DNA from: Vibrio penaeicida
GTDB taxonomy: Bacteria > Pseudomonadota > Gammaproteobacteria > Enterobacterales > Vibrionaceae
Length of the DNA stretch: 64,000 bases
Direction of reading: 5' to 3'
Assembly: GCF_002933855.1 (NCBI RefSeq)
Contig: NZ_BFAQ01000011.1
Location: 61,442 to 125,441 of the forward strand
Under the pieces are notes generated by a model, which ran no database searches, was not told where the DNA came from, and saw only the letters and a list, made by a program, of their open reading frames with translations. A program made the translations under genes and the position numbers. This document shows, in pieces, positions 9,491 through 17,664 of the stretch. Every line of letters begins with the position of its first letter. Position 1 is the first letter of the stretch.

Positions 9491-9531
9491 CAACTCTCGC
9501 TGTACCTAGTATCTTGAGGCGACTTGGGTAT
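9491..9531 (+). repeat. Short dispersed repeat, copy 1
   Basis: The bases 9491-9531 match 45755-45795 over about 41 positions with few differences. Both contain CTCTCGCTG, ATCTTGAGG and ACTTGGGTAT. Related pieces occur at 35449-35468 (reverse orientation) and 43378-43409. The element sits directly after the 3' end of the AP2-like gene on the opposite strand. Confidence 0.7.
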
Positions 9532-9533
9532 TA

Positions 9534-10040
9534 CTATTTCAAATCAATACTGTTAAGACGACCCATATAGGTCAGAATCTCGATATTGTTTTTGTGTGCT
9601 TCAAGTAACGCTTTTTTAGTTTGCGTATAAGCAGCAAGTTTACCGTGCTTGTTAATAGAGCAAACTTTGGTTTTGTATTTGTACTCGCCGCTTTCATTGA
9701 ATTCTCGCCATTTTGCCAAATAACACGCATCCCGATGTTCAGGGTCAGATTTTGTTGGGTTCGGCTTATAAACAATGACAGGTTCCACACTGTGGGGTAA
9801 GCGTGTCATTAAGTACGGGTCTTTTAACAAGCGACGCCAAAACTTCCCCCACATTTCTCTACCAAGTTCATTGCGTAGTTTGATGGCTTTTTTCAAACCT
9901 TTCTTTTCACCAATGCGCACAAACCCCACAGAGCGATGCATTACAGTGTCATCTGGGGTGTGGATGTGTATTTTAAATGCAGTTTTGCTTTTAGAAATAA
10001 ACCTGTGCCCGGTACTCGTTGTTAGGCTGCTTTTCTTCAT
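9534..10040 (-). CDS. Uncharacterised basic protein, possibly with two AP2-like repeats
   Basis: From the ATG at 10040 (MKKSSLTTSTGHRF) this is about 168 residues, rich in Lys and Arg, with no signal peptide or membrane segment. Two segments (about residues 12-60 and 95-150) each pair aromatic or basic beta-like stretches with a short alpha-like KKAIKLRNELG or KKALLEAHKNN end, reminiscent of AP2 DNA-binding folds. I make that call weakly and give no function. A GTG start at 10121 would add 27 residues and cannot be excluded. The gene stands alone, convergent with gltX. Confidence 0.55.
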   Translation of the reverse strand: MKKSSLTTSTGHRFISKSKTAFKIHIHTPDDTVMHRSVGFVRIGEKKGLKKAIKLRNELGREMWGKFWRRLLKDPYLMTRLPHSVEPVIVYKPNPTKSDPEHRDACYLAKWREFNESGEYKYKTKVCSINKHGKLAAYTQTKKALLEAHKNNIEILTYMGRLNSIDLK

Positions 10041-10453
10041 AAAGGACGAAATTGATATGTTTGTTACTTGGCGAAAAGAATAGAAGAATTTTTCACTAGT
10101 TTGAAGAGCGTCGCAACTCACACGGCACCCCAGTCACACTTTTACATTAGAAGTGATTCAAGCATCTTATGAACGAAGCAAATCTGAAACTTTCTATTAT
10201 TTCTGTCAAATTTCTCTACATATGAATCAAGATCTCATCGATAACTAGCTCGATAATTAGAATTGTTATGCAATTAGTATTTTATTTTGTGAGTCTTAAT
10301 CAGACCTTTGTACGGAAAATATCAATATATAGTCGCATATTTAATGATCTAAACCTCTATTACCTTATATTTCACTATGCTTAAATGATCTTTGGTAATG
10401 AGTGTTATTATCAATAAATAAAAACTAAATTAGAAAAGTTAAGGAGCCCCCAA
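10041..10453. other. AT-rich intergenic region upstream of azurin
   Basis: The region is AT-rich and free of convincing ORFs, apart from the possible GTG extension of the neighbouring minus-strand gene up to 10121. It must hold the azurin promoter, but I see no CueR-type operator and no clear sigma-54 site in it. Confidence 0.5.
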
Positions 10454-10891
10454 ATGAAGAAGTTTCTCATCGCTTTCCTCGGACTGTTTTCATTCAGTGC
10501 ACTGGCAAACCCTTGCCAAGTGACCGTCGAAGCAACCGATGCCATGCAGTTCAATACCAAAGCAATTAGTGTCCCTGCCAGCTGTGAATCCTTTACCGTT
10601 GATTTAAAACATGTAGGTAGTTTGGCTTCCGCAGTAATGGGGCACAATTGGGTATTGACGGAAACGGCAAACTTCCAACCCTTAGCGTTGGATTCGGCAA
10701 AAGCAGGACTGGACAATAATTACGTTCCTCCTGGTGACAAGCGCGTACTGGCTGCAACAAAAATCATTGGTGGTGGTGAAAGCACGTCCATTACTTTCTC
10801 TACAGCCGAACTAAAAGGTAAAGACCTGACGTTCTTTTGTTCATTCCCAGGACACTGGGCAATTATGAAAGGTTCATTGAAAGTAGAGTAG
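10454..10891 (+). CDS. azu: Azurin, periplasmic blue copper protein
   Basis: Periplasmic type-1 copper electron carrier. The 145-residue precursor has a signal peptide cleaved near residue 18 (SALA). The copper ligands are visible: His64 in GHNW, and Cys129, His134 and Met138 in FFCSFPGHWAIMKG. Cys21 and Cys44 fit the conserved disulfide. The start follows AAGGAGCCCCCAA. The gene is monocistronic with its own terminator. In other bacteria azurin shuttles electrons to nitrite reductase or peroxidases; no such partner is in this window. Confidence 0.95.
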   Translation: MKKFLIAFLGLFSFSALANPCQVTVEATDAMQFNTKAISVPASCESFTVDLKHVGSLASAVMGHNWVLTETANFQPLALDSAKAGLDNNYVPPGDKRVLAATKIIGGGESTSITFSTAELKGKDLTFFCSFPGHWAIMKGSLKVE

Positions 10892-10901
10892 GTTAGATAA
10901 G

Positions 10902-10929
10902 AGGCGGCAAAATGAATTTGCCGCCTTTC
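10902..10929 (+). terminator. Terminator of azurin gene
   Basis: AGGCGGCAAA at 10902-10911 pairs with TTTGCCGCCT at 10917-10926, followed by only a short T-run. Confidence 0.75.
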
Positions 10930-11118
10930 CCGCTAAGCCAGTTATGACTGCTGGTCCCATCAAGTAAGCGACTCCATTCTCAAATTTCAAAAATACACCA
11001 TGTCGAGCTGAAATAATTGAATTGTTTTTTCATGCCTCTAATCGTTGTATCGAAAATCTTCTAAATAAAGTGAGATTTTTACATGCTGAATCGGTGGCCA
11101 CTATGCGGGACGTTAAAC

Positions 11119-11153
11119 AAAAAAGCCTTAGCTTGAAAATAAGCTAAGGCTTT
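11119..11153 (-). terminator. Terminator of the tRNA-Arg gene
   Basis: On the minus strand AAGCCTTAGCTT pairs with AAGCTAAGGCTT, ending in TTTTTT; the stem spans 11122-11153. Confidence 0.85.
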
Positions 11154-11161
11154 GTTTTATA

Positions 11162-11238
11162 TGGCGCTCCCGACAGGATTCGAACCTGTGACCTGCCCCT
11201 TAGGAGGGGGCCGCGCTATCCAGCTGTGCCACGGGAGC
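11162..11238 (-). tRNA. tRNA-Arg (anticodon CCT)
   Basis: The 77-nt minus-strand gene starts GCTCCCG and ends CGGGAGC-G-CCA, giving a 7-bp acceptor stem with encoded CCA. The T-loop is TTCGAAT in an ACAGG/CCTGT stem. The anticodon loop CTCCTAA sits between GCCCC and GGGGC, giving anticodon CCT, which reads the rare AGG arginine codon. It stands alone between azurin and flgT and has its own terminator. tRNA 3' ends are common integration sites, but I see no integrase here. Confidence 0.96.
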
Positions 11239-11287
11239 GGAGTATTTTTATCATACCTATTTTTCTCCCGATGTTAAGCGTTTGGTT

Positions 11288-12427
11288 TTAGTCGAAAATT
11301 TGTTTGTGCATCACATCGCCAATTTGAACGCTTCGAGCGAGATTAGGTTGATTTATTGAAAGCTCAGCACCTTTATCATACACGCGCGTTACGGTAAGCG
11401 TAATATCACTCTTAGACACGCGATTACGGGCAATTCCATGCTGATCAACAAAGGCTCCTGTATGCCAAAGCTGCAATACATCGCCTTTTTTCACCCCGTG
11501 ACGGCGACCTAAGTCGATGGTTACGGTGTTATCTTTTATCGACACAATTTCTGGCAAGGTGATCTTGCAAGACAGCTCAGATTCCAGATCCAGCATTACG
11601 TTACGGCTAACACGCATCATCATTTCGCCATAGGTAGAAGACCAGAATCGCGCACCCTTGGTGTCTACTTTACTGGTTTTCGGGAAAGGCCAGAGTGCCA
11701 CTTCACGATAGTTCTTTGTGTACATTTCATTGCCAGTTTTTCCATCGAACACACTTACTTCCATGGCAAACTGGCGGTTAATGGTTTCTCCCCCAAGCAA
11801 TGAAGATTCAACTGTGGCAGTGAGATCGGTAATGGCTGCTGTCATAAGGTATTGGGCACCCGTGTCCTGTGCCAGCATTTTGACGACTTCTGGTTGATCT
11901 TTTCTAATTTCATATTCTGTTGTCCCTACAGAATAAAAGCTCAGTGATTCTTCATTTAATTGGCGGCTGATGATTGTGCCGTAATCTTTGCCGAGATAAT
12001 ACATGCTGCCCATAACGGCTTGAGTGGGTTCAAGTATATCGATAAGTCCTACAGCAAAAGTCTTTTTATACTGGTCTACATGGCAACCCTTTGCCGAAGG
12101 GTAAATGTCCACTCTAACTTTTAACCTGACTTTGCCGCCTGAAGTGTCTTCATTAACGATGCGGACATAACGAACTTCGTGATTGGTAAACTGATATTCC
12201 TGTCTTGGATCTTCCAGAAAAGGCTGAATGAAGCTGAGCGTGCCAATGTCGGCACCAGAAAAACTCATTGCTTTATATAGCGCATCCTCTATGGCGTGAA
12301 TTCTTGCTGCCTCTTTTGTTGACACTATGGTGGCATCGCCATTGACTTCATACCATGCAGCATGAATTCCAGTAGAAAAGATCAAACTGAATATCAACAA
12401 GATGGTTCGCAAATCGTATTTTTTCAT
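11288..12427 (-). CDS. flgT: FlgT, flagellar H-ring protein
   Basis: Periplasmic protein that forms the Vibrio H-ring around the LP ring and helps MotX/MotY stator assembly. The 379-residue precursor has a signal peptide ending near residue 23 (GIHA), followed by AWYEVNGDATIVSTKEAARI, the conserved FlgT N-terminal domain start. The C-terminal domain contains a GRRHGVKKGDVLQLW stretch. It is divergent from flgOP. A sigma-54-like promoter on the minus strand lies about 90 bp upstream of its ATG. Confidence 0.92.
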   Translation of the reverse strand: MKKYDLRTILLIFSLIFSTGIHAAWYEVNGDATIVSTKEAARIHAIEDALYKAMSFSGADIGTLSFIQPFLEDPRQEYQFTNHEVRYVRIVNEDTSGGKVRLKVRVDIYPSAKGCHVDQYKKTFAVGLIDILEPTQAVMGSMYYLGKDYGTIISRQLNEESLSFYSVGTTEYEIRKDQPEVVKMLAQDTGAQYLMTAAITDLTATVESSLLGGETINRQFAMEVSVFDGKTGNEMYTKNYREVALWPFPKTSKVDTKGARFWSSTYGEMMMRVSRNVMLDLESELSCKITLPEIVSIKDNTVTIDLGRRHGVKKGDVLQLWHTGAFVDQHGIARNRVSKSDITLTVTRVYDKGAELSINQPNLARSVQIGDVMHKQIFD

Positions 12428-12443
12428 CAGTGTTTTACCATTT

Positions 12444-12458
12444 GGGTATGTTTTTTGC
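12444..12458 (+). promoter_or_regulatory. Sigma-54-like promoter toward flgO
   Basis: GGGTATGTTTTTTGC has GG and GC elements at the required spacing (GG, 10 nt, GC) with a T-rich -12 region, although the first base is G instead of T. It lies about 130 bp before the flgO start. Confidence 0.5.
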
Positions 12459-12515
12459 TAAATACTTGGTTAGCAGGTTTCGGTGAGTTTTTTCTTAGCG
12501 AGCAACTAAGGAAAA

Positions 12516-12530
12516 GCAAGTATTGTTCCA
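12516..12530 (-). promoter_or_regulatory. Sigma-54 promoter toward flgT
   Basis: The minus strand reads TGGAACAATACTTGC, close to the TGGCACnnnnnTTGC consensus with correct spacing. It lies about 90 bp before the flgT ATG. It and the flgO promoter face each other, so the two primary transcripts would overlap. Confidence 0.65.
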
Positions 12531-12585
12531 ACAACTGGTAAACACGTTGGAGTAATAACACCAAGTATATCCGGAGATGAAGAGA

Positions 12586-13221
12586 ATGAAGAAATGGTTT
12601 GTAGTCGCAATGACAATGCTTTTAGCGTCTTGCGCATTTTCACCAATATACGATGGTAAAGACACGTATCCAGGCAGCCGATTTATGCTGATGGATACGC
12701 CTCGTCATACCATGGATTTTTTTGTAGAAAGTTTAACTGAGGAGTTGATTCTTTCTAATACCAGCGTGTCGGCGCGTTCACCAATTGCCATTACATCTTT
12801 TGTTGATTTACAAAATATGGACACCACGAATTGGTTAGGGAACTCAGTTTCTGAGGGTTTTATTCATCAATTTCAACGTCGTGGGTTTAAAGTGGTGGAT
12901 TTTAAAGCAACAGGCTCTATTCGAGTGACGCAAGAGGGCGATTTTGCCTTTAGCCGTGACTGGAAAGAGTTGGCAAGAGAACAAGATGTCAAATACGTTC
13001 TGACGGGAACGATGTTGCGTCAAGAAGGTGGTGTGCTAGTAAACGCACGTGTGGTTGGTATGCAAACCCGCATTGTTGTCGCAACAGCACAAGGTTTCTT
13101 ACCAGCAGATCGTATTGGTCGTGACCTAGAAACTCTTAGAAGCATTCGAACTCAGGATGGTGTGATCATTCGCTCCGATCCAGAGATGAAAACGCAGAAC
13201 ACAATTATTCTACGTCCATAG
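12586..13221 (+). CDS. flgO: FlgO, outer-membrane flagellar lipoprotein
   Basis: Lipoprotein needed for normal flagellar stability and motility in Vibrio. From the ATG at 12586 the protein has 211 residues with lipobox LLASC at Cys16. I prefer this start because GGAG at 12573-12576 is 9 bp upstream; the ATG at 12577 is too close to it. The body carries a FlgO domain (SPIAITSFVDLQNMDTTNWL, QFQRRGFKVVDFK, YVLTGTMLRQEGGVLVNARV). flgP follows 33 bp downstream in the same operon. Confidence 0.92.
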   Translation: MKKWFVVAMTMLLASCAFSPIYDGKDTYPGSRFMLMDTPRHTMDFFVESLTEELILSNTSVSARSPIAITSFVDLQNMDTTNWLGNSVSEGFIHQFQRRGFKVVDFKATGSIRVTQEGDFAFSRDWKELAREQDVKYVLTGTMLRQEGGVLVNARVVGMQTRIVVATAQGFLPADRIGRDLETLRSIRTQDGVIIRSDPEMKTQNTIILRP

Positions 13222-13254
13222 AATTGCCCAAAGCAGAGATTTAAGGTGAGAGAG

Positions 13255-13683
13255 ATGAAAAAGATATTATTACTAATTACAGTTCTGGTGGCAGTAGGTT
13301 GTCAGCCTATCAATAACCGCGGCGAGAACGTTTTGGTTGCCGTAGGATATGCGAGTATTAGTGAGCAAAGAGGGCGCACAGCTGAAGAAAAGCAGGTGCG
13401 TGCGTTAAGAGCTTCAAAAGTCGATGCCTATCGTGAACTCGCAGAGCAAGTGTATGGTTTACGTGTTAGCGCACGATCGGATCTTGAAGATCAACGTCTA
13501 GGCACCGAGTATGCATCTGGCGCTGTAGACGGTGTGATCCGTGGCGCAGAGGTCGTTAGAACCTATGCGGTAGGTGATAATTACGTAACTGAGCTTAAAT
13601 TGGACATAGAAAAGATGGACAAGTTACGTGAATACGGTGACGTCCAGCAAGTGCCAATTAAAAAGAAATCGACTCTATTTTGA
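13255..13683 (+). CDS. flgP: FlgP, outer-membrane flagellar lipoprotein
   Basis: Partner of FlgO at the base of the sheathed polar flagellum. From the ATG at 13255 it has 142 residues with lipobox VAVGC at Cys16. The LPP20-like core has ALRASKVDAYRELAEQVYGL and VRTYAVGDNYVTELKL. The start follows AAGGTGAGAG. An upstream in-frame start (13246) adds only MRE and is less likely. The gene converges with flgN, with a hairpin terminator between them. Confidence 0.92.
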   Translation: MKKILLLITVLVAVGCQPINNRGENVLVAVGYASISEQRGRTAEEKQVRALRASKVDAYRELAEQVYGLRVSARSDLEDQRLGTEYASGAVDGVIRGAEVVRTYAVGDNYVTELKLDIEKMDKLREYGDVQQVPIKKKSTLF

Positions 13684-13768
13684 TTGAACAAAACCTCTGT
13701 TCTCTTCAGCGAAATATACTATTGCTCTAATCAAACGATCACATCAACTAAAGTGATCGCTTCAAACA

Positions 13769-13800
13769 AAAGCGGTAACCCATTAGGTTGCCGCTTTTTA
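13769..13800 (+). terminator. Terminator of flgOP
   Basis: AAAGCGGTAACC at 13769-13780 pairs with GGTTGCCGCTTT starting at 13787, followed by T's. A further inverted repeat GATCAC/GTGATC (13737-13758) precedes it. Confidence 0.85.
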
Positions 13801-13857
13801 AATCCAGTAATATTGTTTATACCCAAGAAGCTAGAAAGAAGTCACTTAGGTATAGGT

Positions 13858-14283
13858 TTACGCTTTGATATTCGTACCAAGTGTTGAAACCGTATGAGTT
13901 TGACCACCGGCATTGTAGGTCATACCAATCTTGCCGCGGCTTTGTTGCATTAGGTTATGCAGTTTATTGAAGCTTAGCTGAGCGCGCTGTAAAGCGTCAC
14001 CATTGATCTCATTCATCTGTTGGCATTCTGCTACGAGAGATTGCACTTGCTTTACTTTATCTGCAAATGTGGTGTTTGATTGAAGCTGCTCAACGTCAGT
14101 ATGTTCGGCAATTCGTTGGTCGGTTTGTTGGAGTTGTGATATTAAGGCGAGTTTTTGCTTCGCTAAGGATTCGATGTCTTTAGAAACACGGTTAGCGATC
14201 GCGATTTTTTCCTGCTCTAACAGACCCGAAAGGGATTGAGCATTCTGGATTTGATATTCGAGTAGACTATTTAATGTTGCCAT
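13858..14283 (-). CDS. flgN: FlgN, flagellar export chaperone for FlgK and FlgL
   Basis: Cytoplasmic type III export chaperone that keeps the hook-filament junction proteins soluble. The 141-residue protein is predicted all-helical, with heptad-like LEYQIQNAQSLSGLLEQEKI and LAKQKLALISQLQQTDQRI, typical of FlgN. It lies 35 bp downstream of flgM on the same strand, so it is co-transcribed. Its likely clients FlgK and FlgL are encoded at 25.3-28.4 kb. Confidence 0.88.
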   Translation of the reverse strand: MATLNSLLEYQIQNAQSLSGLLEQEKIAIANRVSKDIESLAKQKLALISQLQQTDQRIAEHTDVEQLQSNTTFADKVKQVQSLVAECQQMNEINGDALQRAQLSFNKLHNLMQQSRGKIGMTYNAGGQTHTVSTLGTNIKA

Positions 14284-14318
14284 AAATTAAGAAATGAAAA
14301 AAAGCTGGACTGCAGCTA

Positions 14319-14630
14319 TTACAGTCCAGCTAGTTCATCTTCAAACTTCACCATATTTTCTGCCAGCTTCTCCGGATCTACAGTGTAGGATCCGTTTGCA
14401 ATTGCCTCTTTAATAGCAGCAACTTTCGCGCTATCAAAGCTGGGCTCGGCAGCCATGGACTGGTGAAGTTGACCGATCGCTTTGCTTTCTTGGCTAAGCG
14501 AGACAGCGTCTTTGCCGCCTTTAGGTTCGGCGACAGAATCAGAACGCGACGTAGCGTTTGAATCTGTGCGGGTTTGAGTGCGGCTGGTTGCCACATTCTG
14601 CCCGGACCTTAATTGATCAATGCTTGCCAT
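14319..14630 (-). CDS. flgM: FlgM, anti-sigma-28 factor
   Basis: Binds and inhibits FliA (sigma-28) until it is exported through the completed hook. The 103-residue protein begins MASIDQLRSGQNVATSRTQT, has a low-complexity polar N-terminal half, and a C-terminal helical sigma-binding region (DSAKVAAIKEAIANGSYTVD, PEKLAENMVKFEDEL). A sigma-28 promoter precedes it, giving autoregulation through its own target. It is the first gene of flgMN. Confidence 0.93.
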   Translation of the reverse strand: MASIDQLRSGQNVATSRTQTRTDSNATSRSDSVAEPKGGKDAVSLSQESKAIGQLHQSMAAEPSFDSAKVAAIKEAIANGSYTVDPEKLAENMVKFEDELAGL

Positions 14631-14673
14631 AGTTTGAGCCTTATTCGCAAATTATAAAGAACCTGTACAAATT

Positions 14674-14700
14674 ATATCGACAAGGATTTGGAATACTTTA
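14674..14700 (-). promoter_or_regulatory. Sigma-28 (FliA) promoter of flgMN
   Basis: The minus strand has TAAAGTAT (14700-14693), 11 bp, then GTCGATAT (14681-14674). This is very close to the TAAAGTTT-N11-GCCGATAA consensus. It lies about 45 bp before the flgM ATG. Confidence 0.85.
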
Positions 14701-14751
14701 ACTAAAATTTACTCAAAAGATCGAGTTTTTTCATTTTCCAATTTATACAGA

Positions 14752-15471
14752 TCAAAACGTAACAGTTACTTCTGCAATTCCAGTAACTATAGCACTAATT
14801 ATACGATTTGATTTGGTATTTTTCACTCTTACTTGCTCACCTTGAGCACCATCTGAGAGAGCGGTTCCTTTCGTGGTAATGATTAACTCCCCTTTAACCG
14901 CTTTAATTACAACGCTTTCATTACGGCAAACTACACAAATATCTCGACGTTCGATAACGTCACCTTGTCGGATGTTTTTCTTAAGTTTTGCGCCTGCAAC
15001 TTGATCGATCTGATTAAAACCATACCGACGATAAGCACGTTGTTCGACAAAAGTTATGCTAATATCTGATTTGTTAACTAGTTCACCTCTGGCTAGAGGA
15101 CGAAGAGCTGTGACTAACGGGCGCACTAAGGTTATTCGCACCGGAACGTACACGCGCCAGTTGTCTTCTACGCACTCAACAAGTACGGTTACATTAGTAT
15201 TTGAACGAGAATTAGAGGGGGAAGAGGTCACTAAAGGTGATGGACAGCTTGATGCTTTTATGCGCGAATCCAAGTTAGCTGCGTTAAGATCTAACTTGTC
15301 CGATGAGGCTGTCTTAAAGGTTGCTTTTACGTGTGCTTCGGCGGCGTTTTGGATATCCTTGATCTGTTGCTCAGTAGCAGCGGAACAATATAGGCTAAAG
15401 AAAGTTAAACAAAAGCCGATACTTTTCCCAAACTTTTTGCAGAAAGCTCTACACTTAGATATGGATTGCAT
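14752..15471 (-). CDS. flgA: FlgA, P-ring assembly chaperone
   Basis: Periplasmic chaperone for FlgI polymerisation. The 239-residue precursor has a positively charged N-terminus and a hydrophobic signal segment (residues 16-31). The C-terminal SAF domain is clear: VRPLVTALRPLARGELVNKS, then GDVIERRDI and a KAVKGELIITTKGTALSDGA tail. It is divergent from cheV and separated from flgM by the sigma-28 promoter region. FlgI, its client, is at 23.1 kb. Confidence 0.93.
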   Translation of the reverse strand: MQSISKCRAFCKKFGKSIGFCLTFFSLYCSAATEQQIKDIQNAAEAHVKATFKTASSDKLDLNAANLDSRIKASSCPSPLVTSSPSNSRSNTNVTVLVECVEDNWRVYVPVRITLVRPLVTALRPLARGELVNKSDISITFVEQRAYRRYGFNQIDQVAGAKLKKNIRQGDVIERRDICVVCRNESVVIKAVKGELIITTKGTALSDGAQGEQVRVKNTKSNRIISAIVTGIAEVTVTF

Positions 15472-15572
15472 ACTGAGAATTACCTTATAATACGCTATTT
15501 TGTATGTAATGATCTTGGTTGTTAGATTTTCATTATACTTTACTAGAAAACGCTTGAGATGGAGATGCGCTT

Positions 15573-16499
15573 ATGACGGGTATTCTTGATTCGGTGAATC
15601 AACGCACACAACTCGTCGGTCAAAACCGATTAGAGCTTTTAACGTTTCGTCTAATGGGACGTCAACGTTATGGCATCAATGTATTCAAAGTTAAAGAAGT
15701 ACTCCAGTGTCCCAAGCTGACGTCGATGCCTAACTTACACCCTTTGGTGAAAGGTGTCGCGCACATTCGTGGGCAAACCGTTTCTGTTATCGATTTGAGC
15801 TTGGCTACTGGTGGTCGCCCAACAACCGATCTGGATAAGTGCTTTGTTGTGATTTCTGAATTCAACCGAACGATCCAAGCATTCTTGGTGAGCTCTGTTG
15901 AGAGGATCATTAACATGCACTGGGAGTCGATCCTTCCTCCACCTGATGGCGCTGGTAAAGCTAACTATCTAACAGCCGTTACGAATATAGACAACGAATT
16001 AGTCGAAATTCTCGATGTAGAAAAAATTCTTGCAGAAATTTCTCCAATTGATGAAACCATGAGTGAGGACATCAAGGAAGAGATTGCAAGTATTCAAGAA
16101 GAGAAAGAGATTGTTCGTCGAATTCTGATTGCAGATGACTCTACAGTCGCACGTAAACAGGTTCAACGCGCTATAGAAGGCTTGGGTTTTGAAGCTATTG
16201 CTGTGAAAGACGGTAAAGAAGCTTACGAGAAACTGGTTGAAATGGCGGAAGAAGGTAGCATCTACGAGCAAATTTCATTGGTGATTTCGGATATCGAAAT
16301 GCCAGAAATGGATGGCTACACATTGACGGCAGAAATTCGTCGTCATAATGGTCTTAAAGATCTTCATGTCATTCTTCATACCTCATTGAGTGGTGTATTT
16401 AACCAAGCGATGGTTGAGCGTGTTGGTGCGAATGAGTTCATTGCGAAATTTAATCCTGATGAGCTAGGCTCAGCAGTTAAAGCAGCGGTATCCGGTTAA
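15573..16499 (+). CDS. cheV: CheV, chemotaxis coupling/response-regulator protein
   Basis: Cytoplasmic protein that couples chemoreceptors to CheA and adapts by phosphorylation. The 308 residues comprise an N-terminal CheW-like domain (about 20-165, with VKGVAHIRGQTVSVIDL) and a C-terminal receiver domain (about 185-306). The receiver has the acidic pair in ILIADDS and phospho-acceptor Asp240 in SDIEMPEMDG. The ATG follows GATGGAGATGCGCTT. It is followed 10 bp later by cheR. Confidence 0.96.
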   Translation: MTGILDSVNQRTQLVGQNRLELLTFRLMGRQRYGINVFKVKEVLQCPKLTSMPNLHPLVKGVAHIRGQTVSVIDLSLATGGRPTTDLDKCFVVISEFNRTIQAFLVSSVERIINMHWESILPPPDGAGKANYLTAVTNIDNELVEILDVEKILAEISPIDETMSEDIKEEIASIQEEKEIVRRILIADDSTVARKQVQRAIEGLGFEAIAVKDGKEAYEKLVEMAEEGSIYEQISLVISDIEMPEMDGYTLTAEIRRHNGLKDLHVILHTSLSGVFNQAMVERVGANEFIAKFNPDELGSAVKAAVSG

Positions 16500-16509
16500 A
16501 GAGAACTGA

Positions 16510-17337
16510 ATGACAGCGATAACTATAAGCGATCAAGAGTATCGCGATTTCAGCCGTTTCCTAGAATCCCAATGTGGGATTGTACTAGGTGATAGCAAGC
16601 AGTATTTGGTCAGAAGTCGATTGAGTCCTCTGGTAAGCAAATTTAAAGTTGCGTCACTTTCTGATTTATTAAGAGATGTGATCACAGGCAGAAACCGCGA
16701 ACTTAGAGTTGCCGCGGTCGATGCTATGACGACAAACGAAACACTTTGGTTTCGTGATAGTTACCCTTTTTCGGTGTTGTCAGACAAATTATTGCCGGAA
16801 GTAGCGGCAAACAAGCGCCCAATTAAGATTTGGTCGGCAGCGAGTTCTTCTGGTCAGGAACCGTATTCGATCGCTATGACTATTTTAGAAACACAGTCAA
16901 AGAAGCCGGGTATGTTATCTAATGTATCTATTACGGCGACCGATATTTCTTCCAGCATGCTGGATGCATGTCGCGCAGGTATATACGATAACTTAGCACT
17001 TGGTCGCGGTCTCTCTCCTGAGCGCAGGAAAACTTTCTTCGAAGATGCTGGTGACAGTAAAATGAAGGTGAAAGATAACGTTAAGCGCATGGTTAACTTT
17101 CGCCCTCAAAACTTAATGGATAGCTACGCACTTTTAGGCAAGTTCGACATTATTTTTTGTCGTAACGTTTTGATTTATTTCTCTCCAGATATGAAATCAA
17201 AAGTACTTAATCAAATGGCTGGCTGTTTGAATCCAGGAGGCTACTTGCTTCTAGGTGCTTCGGAGTCGTTGACTGGATTAACTGATAAATTCGATATGGT
17301 TCGTTGCAATCCTGGCATTATATATAAGCTTAAGTAA
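16510..17337 (+). CDS. cheR: CheR, chemoreceptor glutamate methyltransferase
   Basis: SAM-dependent enzyme that methylates receptor glutamates for adaptation. The 275 residues include the N-terminal helical domain, TTNETLWFRDSYPF, the SAM-binding IWSAASSSGQEPYSIAMT, and FDIIFCRNVLIYF near the C-terminus, all CheR hallmarks. No C-terminal pentapeptide or TPR extension is present. It is co-transcribed with cheV, and a strong terminator follows. CheB is not in the window. Confidence 0.96.
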   Translation: MTAITISDQEYRDFSRFLESQCGIVLGDSKQYLVRSRLSPLVSKFKVASLSDLLRDVITGRNRELRVAAVDAMTTNETLWFRDSYPFSVLSDKLLPEVAANKRPIKIWSAASSSGQEPYSIAMTILETQSKKPGMLSNVSITATDISSSMLDACRAGIYDNLALGRGLSPERRKTFFEDAGDSKMKVKDNVKRMVNFRPQNLMDSYALLGKFDIIFCRNVLIYFSPDMKSKVLNQMAGCLNPGGYLLLGASESLTGLTDKFDMVRCNPGIIYKLK

Positions 17338-17356
17338 TCACATTAACAACGTTTCT

Positions 17357-17386
17357 AAGCCCAGCAATCATTGCTGGGCTTTTTTA
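17357..17386 (+). terminator. Terminator of cheVR
   Basis: AAGCCCAGCAA at 17357-17367 pairs with TTGCTGGGCTT at 17371-17381, followed by T's. Confidence 0.93.
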
Positions 17387-17604
17387 TACCCTAGCACTCC
17401 ACAAACACGCATTTACTGACGAAAGACGACGTTAGGTATACACTCAGTAATGACATTCCAAATATTATTGGTCCTATAGAACGTATGATCTACAAGGATC
17501 GCTTCAAAGACACGCACAAGATCCTACTGTTGCATAGCCTTTGGCTTAATATTTGCTTGTATTGAAAGTGTGAGTTTATTTTCTTTTGGCTACCTACTAA
17601 AACT

Positions 17605-17620
17605 TGGCACGCAGATTGCA
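17605..17620 (+). promoter_or_regulatory. Sigma-54 promoter of flgBCDE
   Basis: TGGCACGCAGATTGCA is a perfect match to TGGCAC-N5-TTGCA, 45 bp before the flgB ATG. Confidence 0.93.
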
Positions 17621-17664
17621 AAATAATTCACAGGTAAGTCAGTTCTTTTTGGTAGAGGCAAGAT

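Larger units (their letters stand above)
17338..17664 (+). other. cheR-flgB intergenic region with terminator and sigma-54 promoter
   Basis: It contains the cheR terminator and, near its end, the flgB promoter. The 200 bp between them hold no ORF that I can support; enhancer sites for the FlrC activator would be expected there, but I cannot identify them by eye. Confidence 0.6.

Noticed and set aside
11162..11238. tRNA-Arg as the attachment site of an integrated element
   Set aside because: No integrase, no direct repeat of the tRNA 3' end, and the flanks are ordinary Vibrio genes.
13820..13858. ACCCAAG...CACTTAGGTATA segment as another short-repeat copy
   Set aside because: Similarity is limited to a few bases at each end, too degenerate to include.
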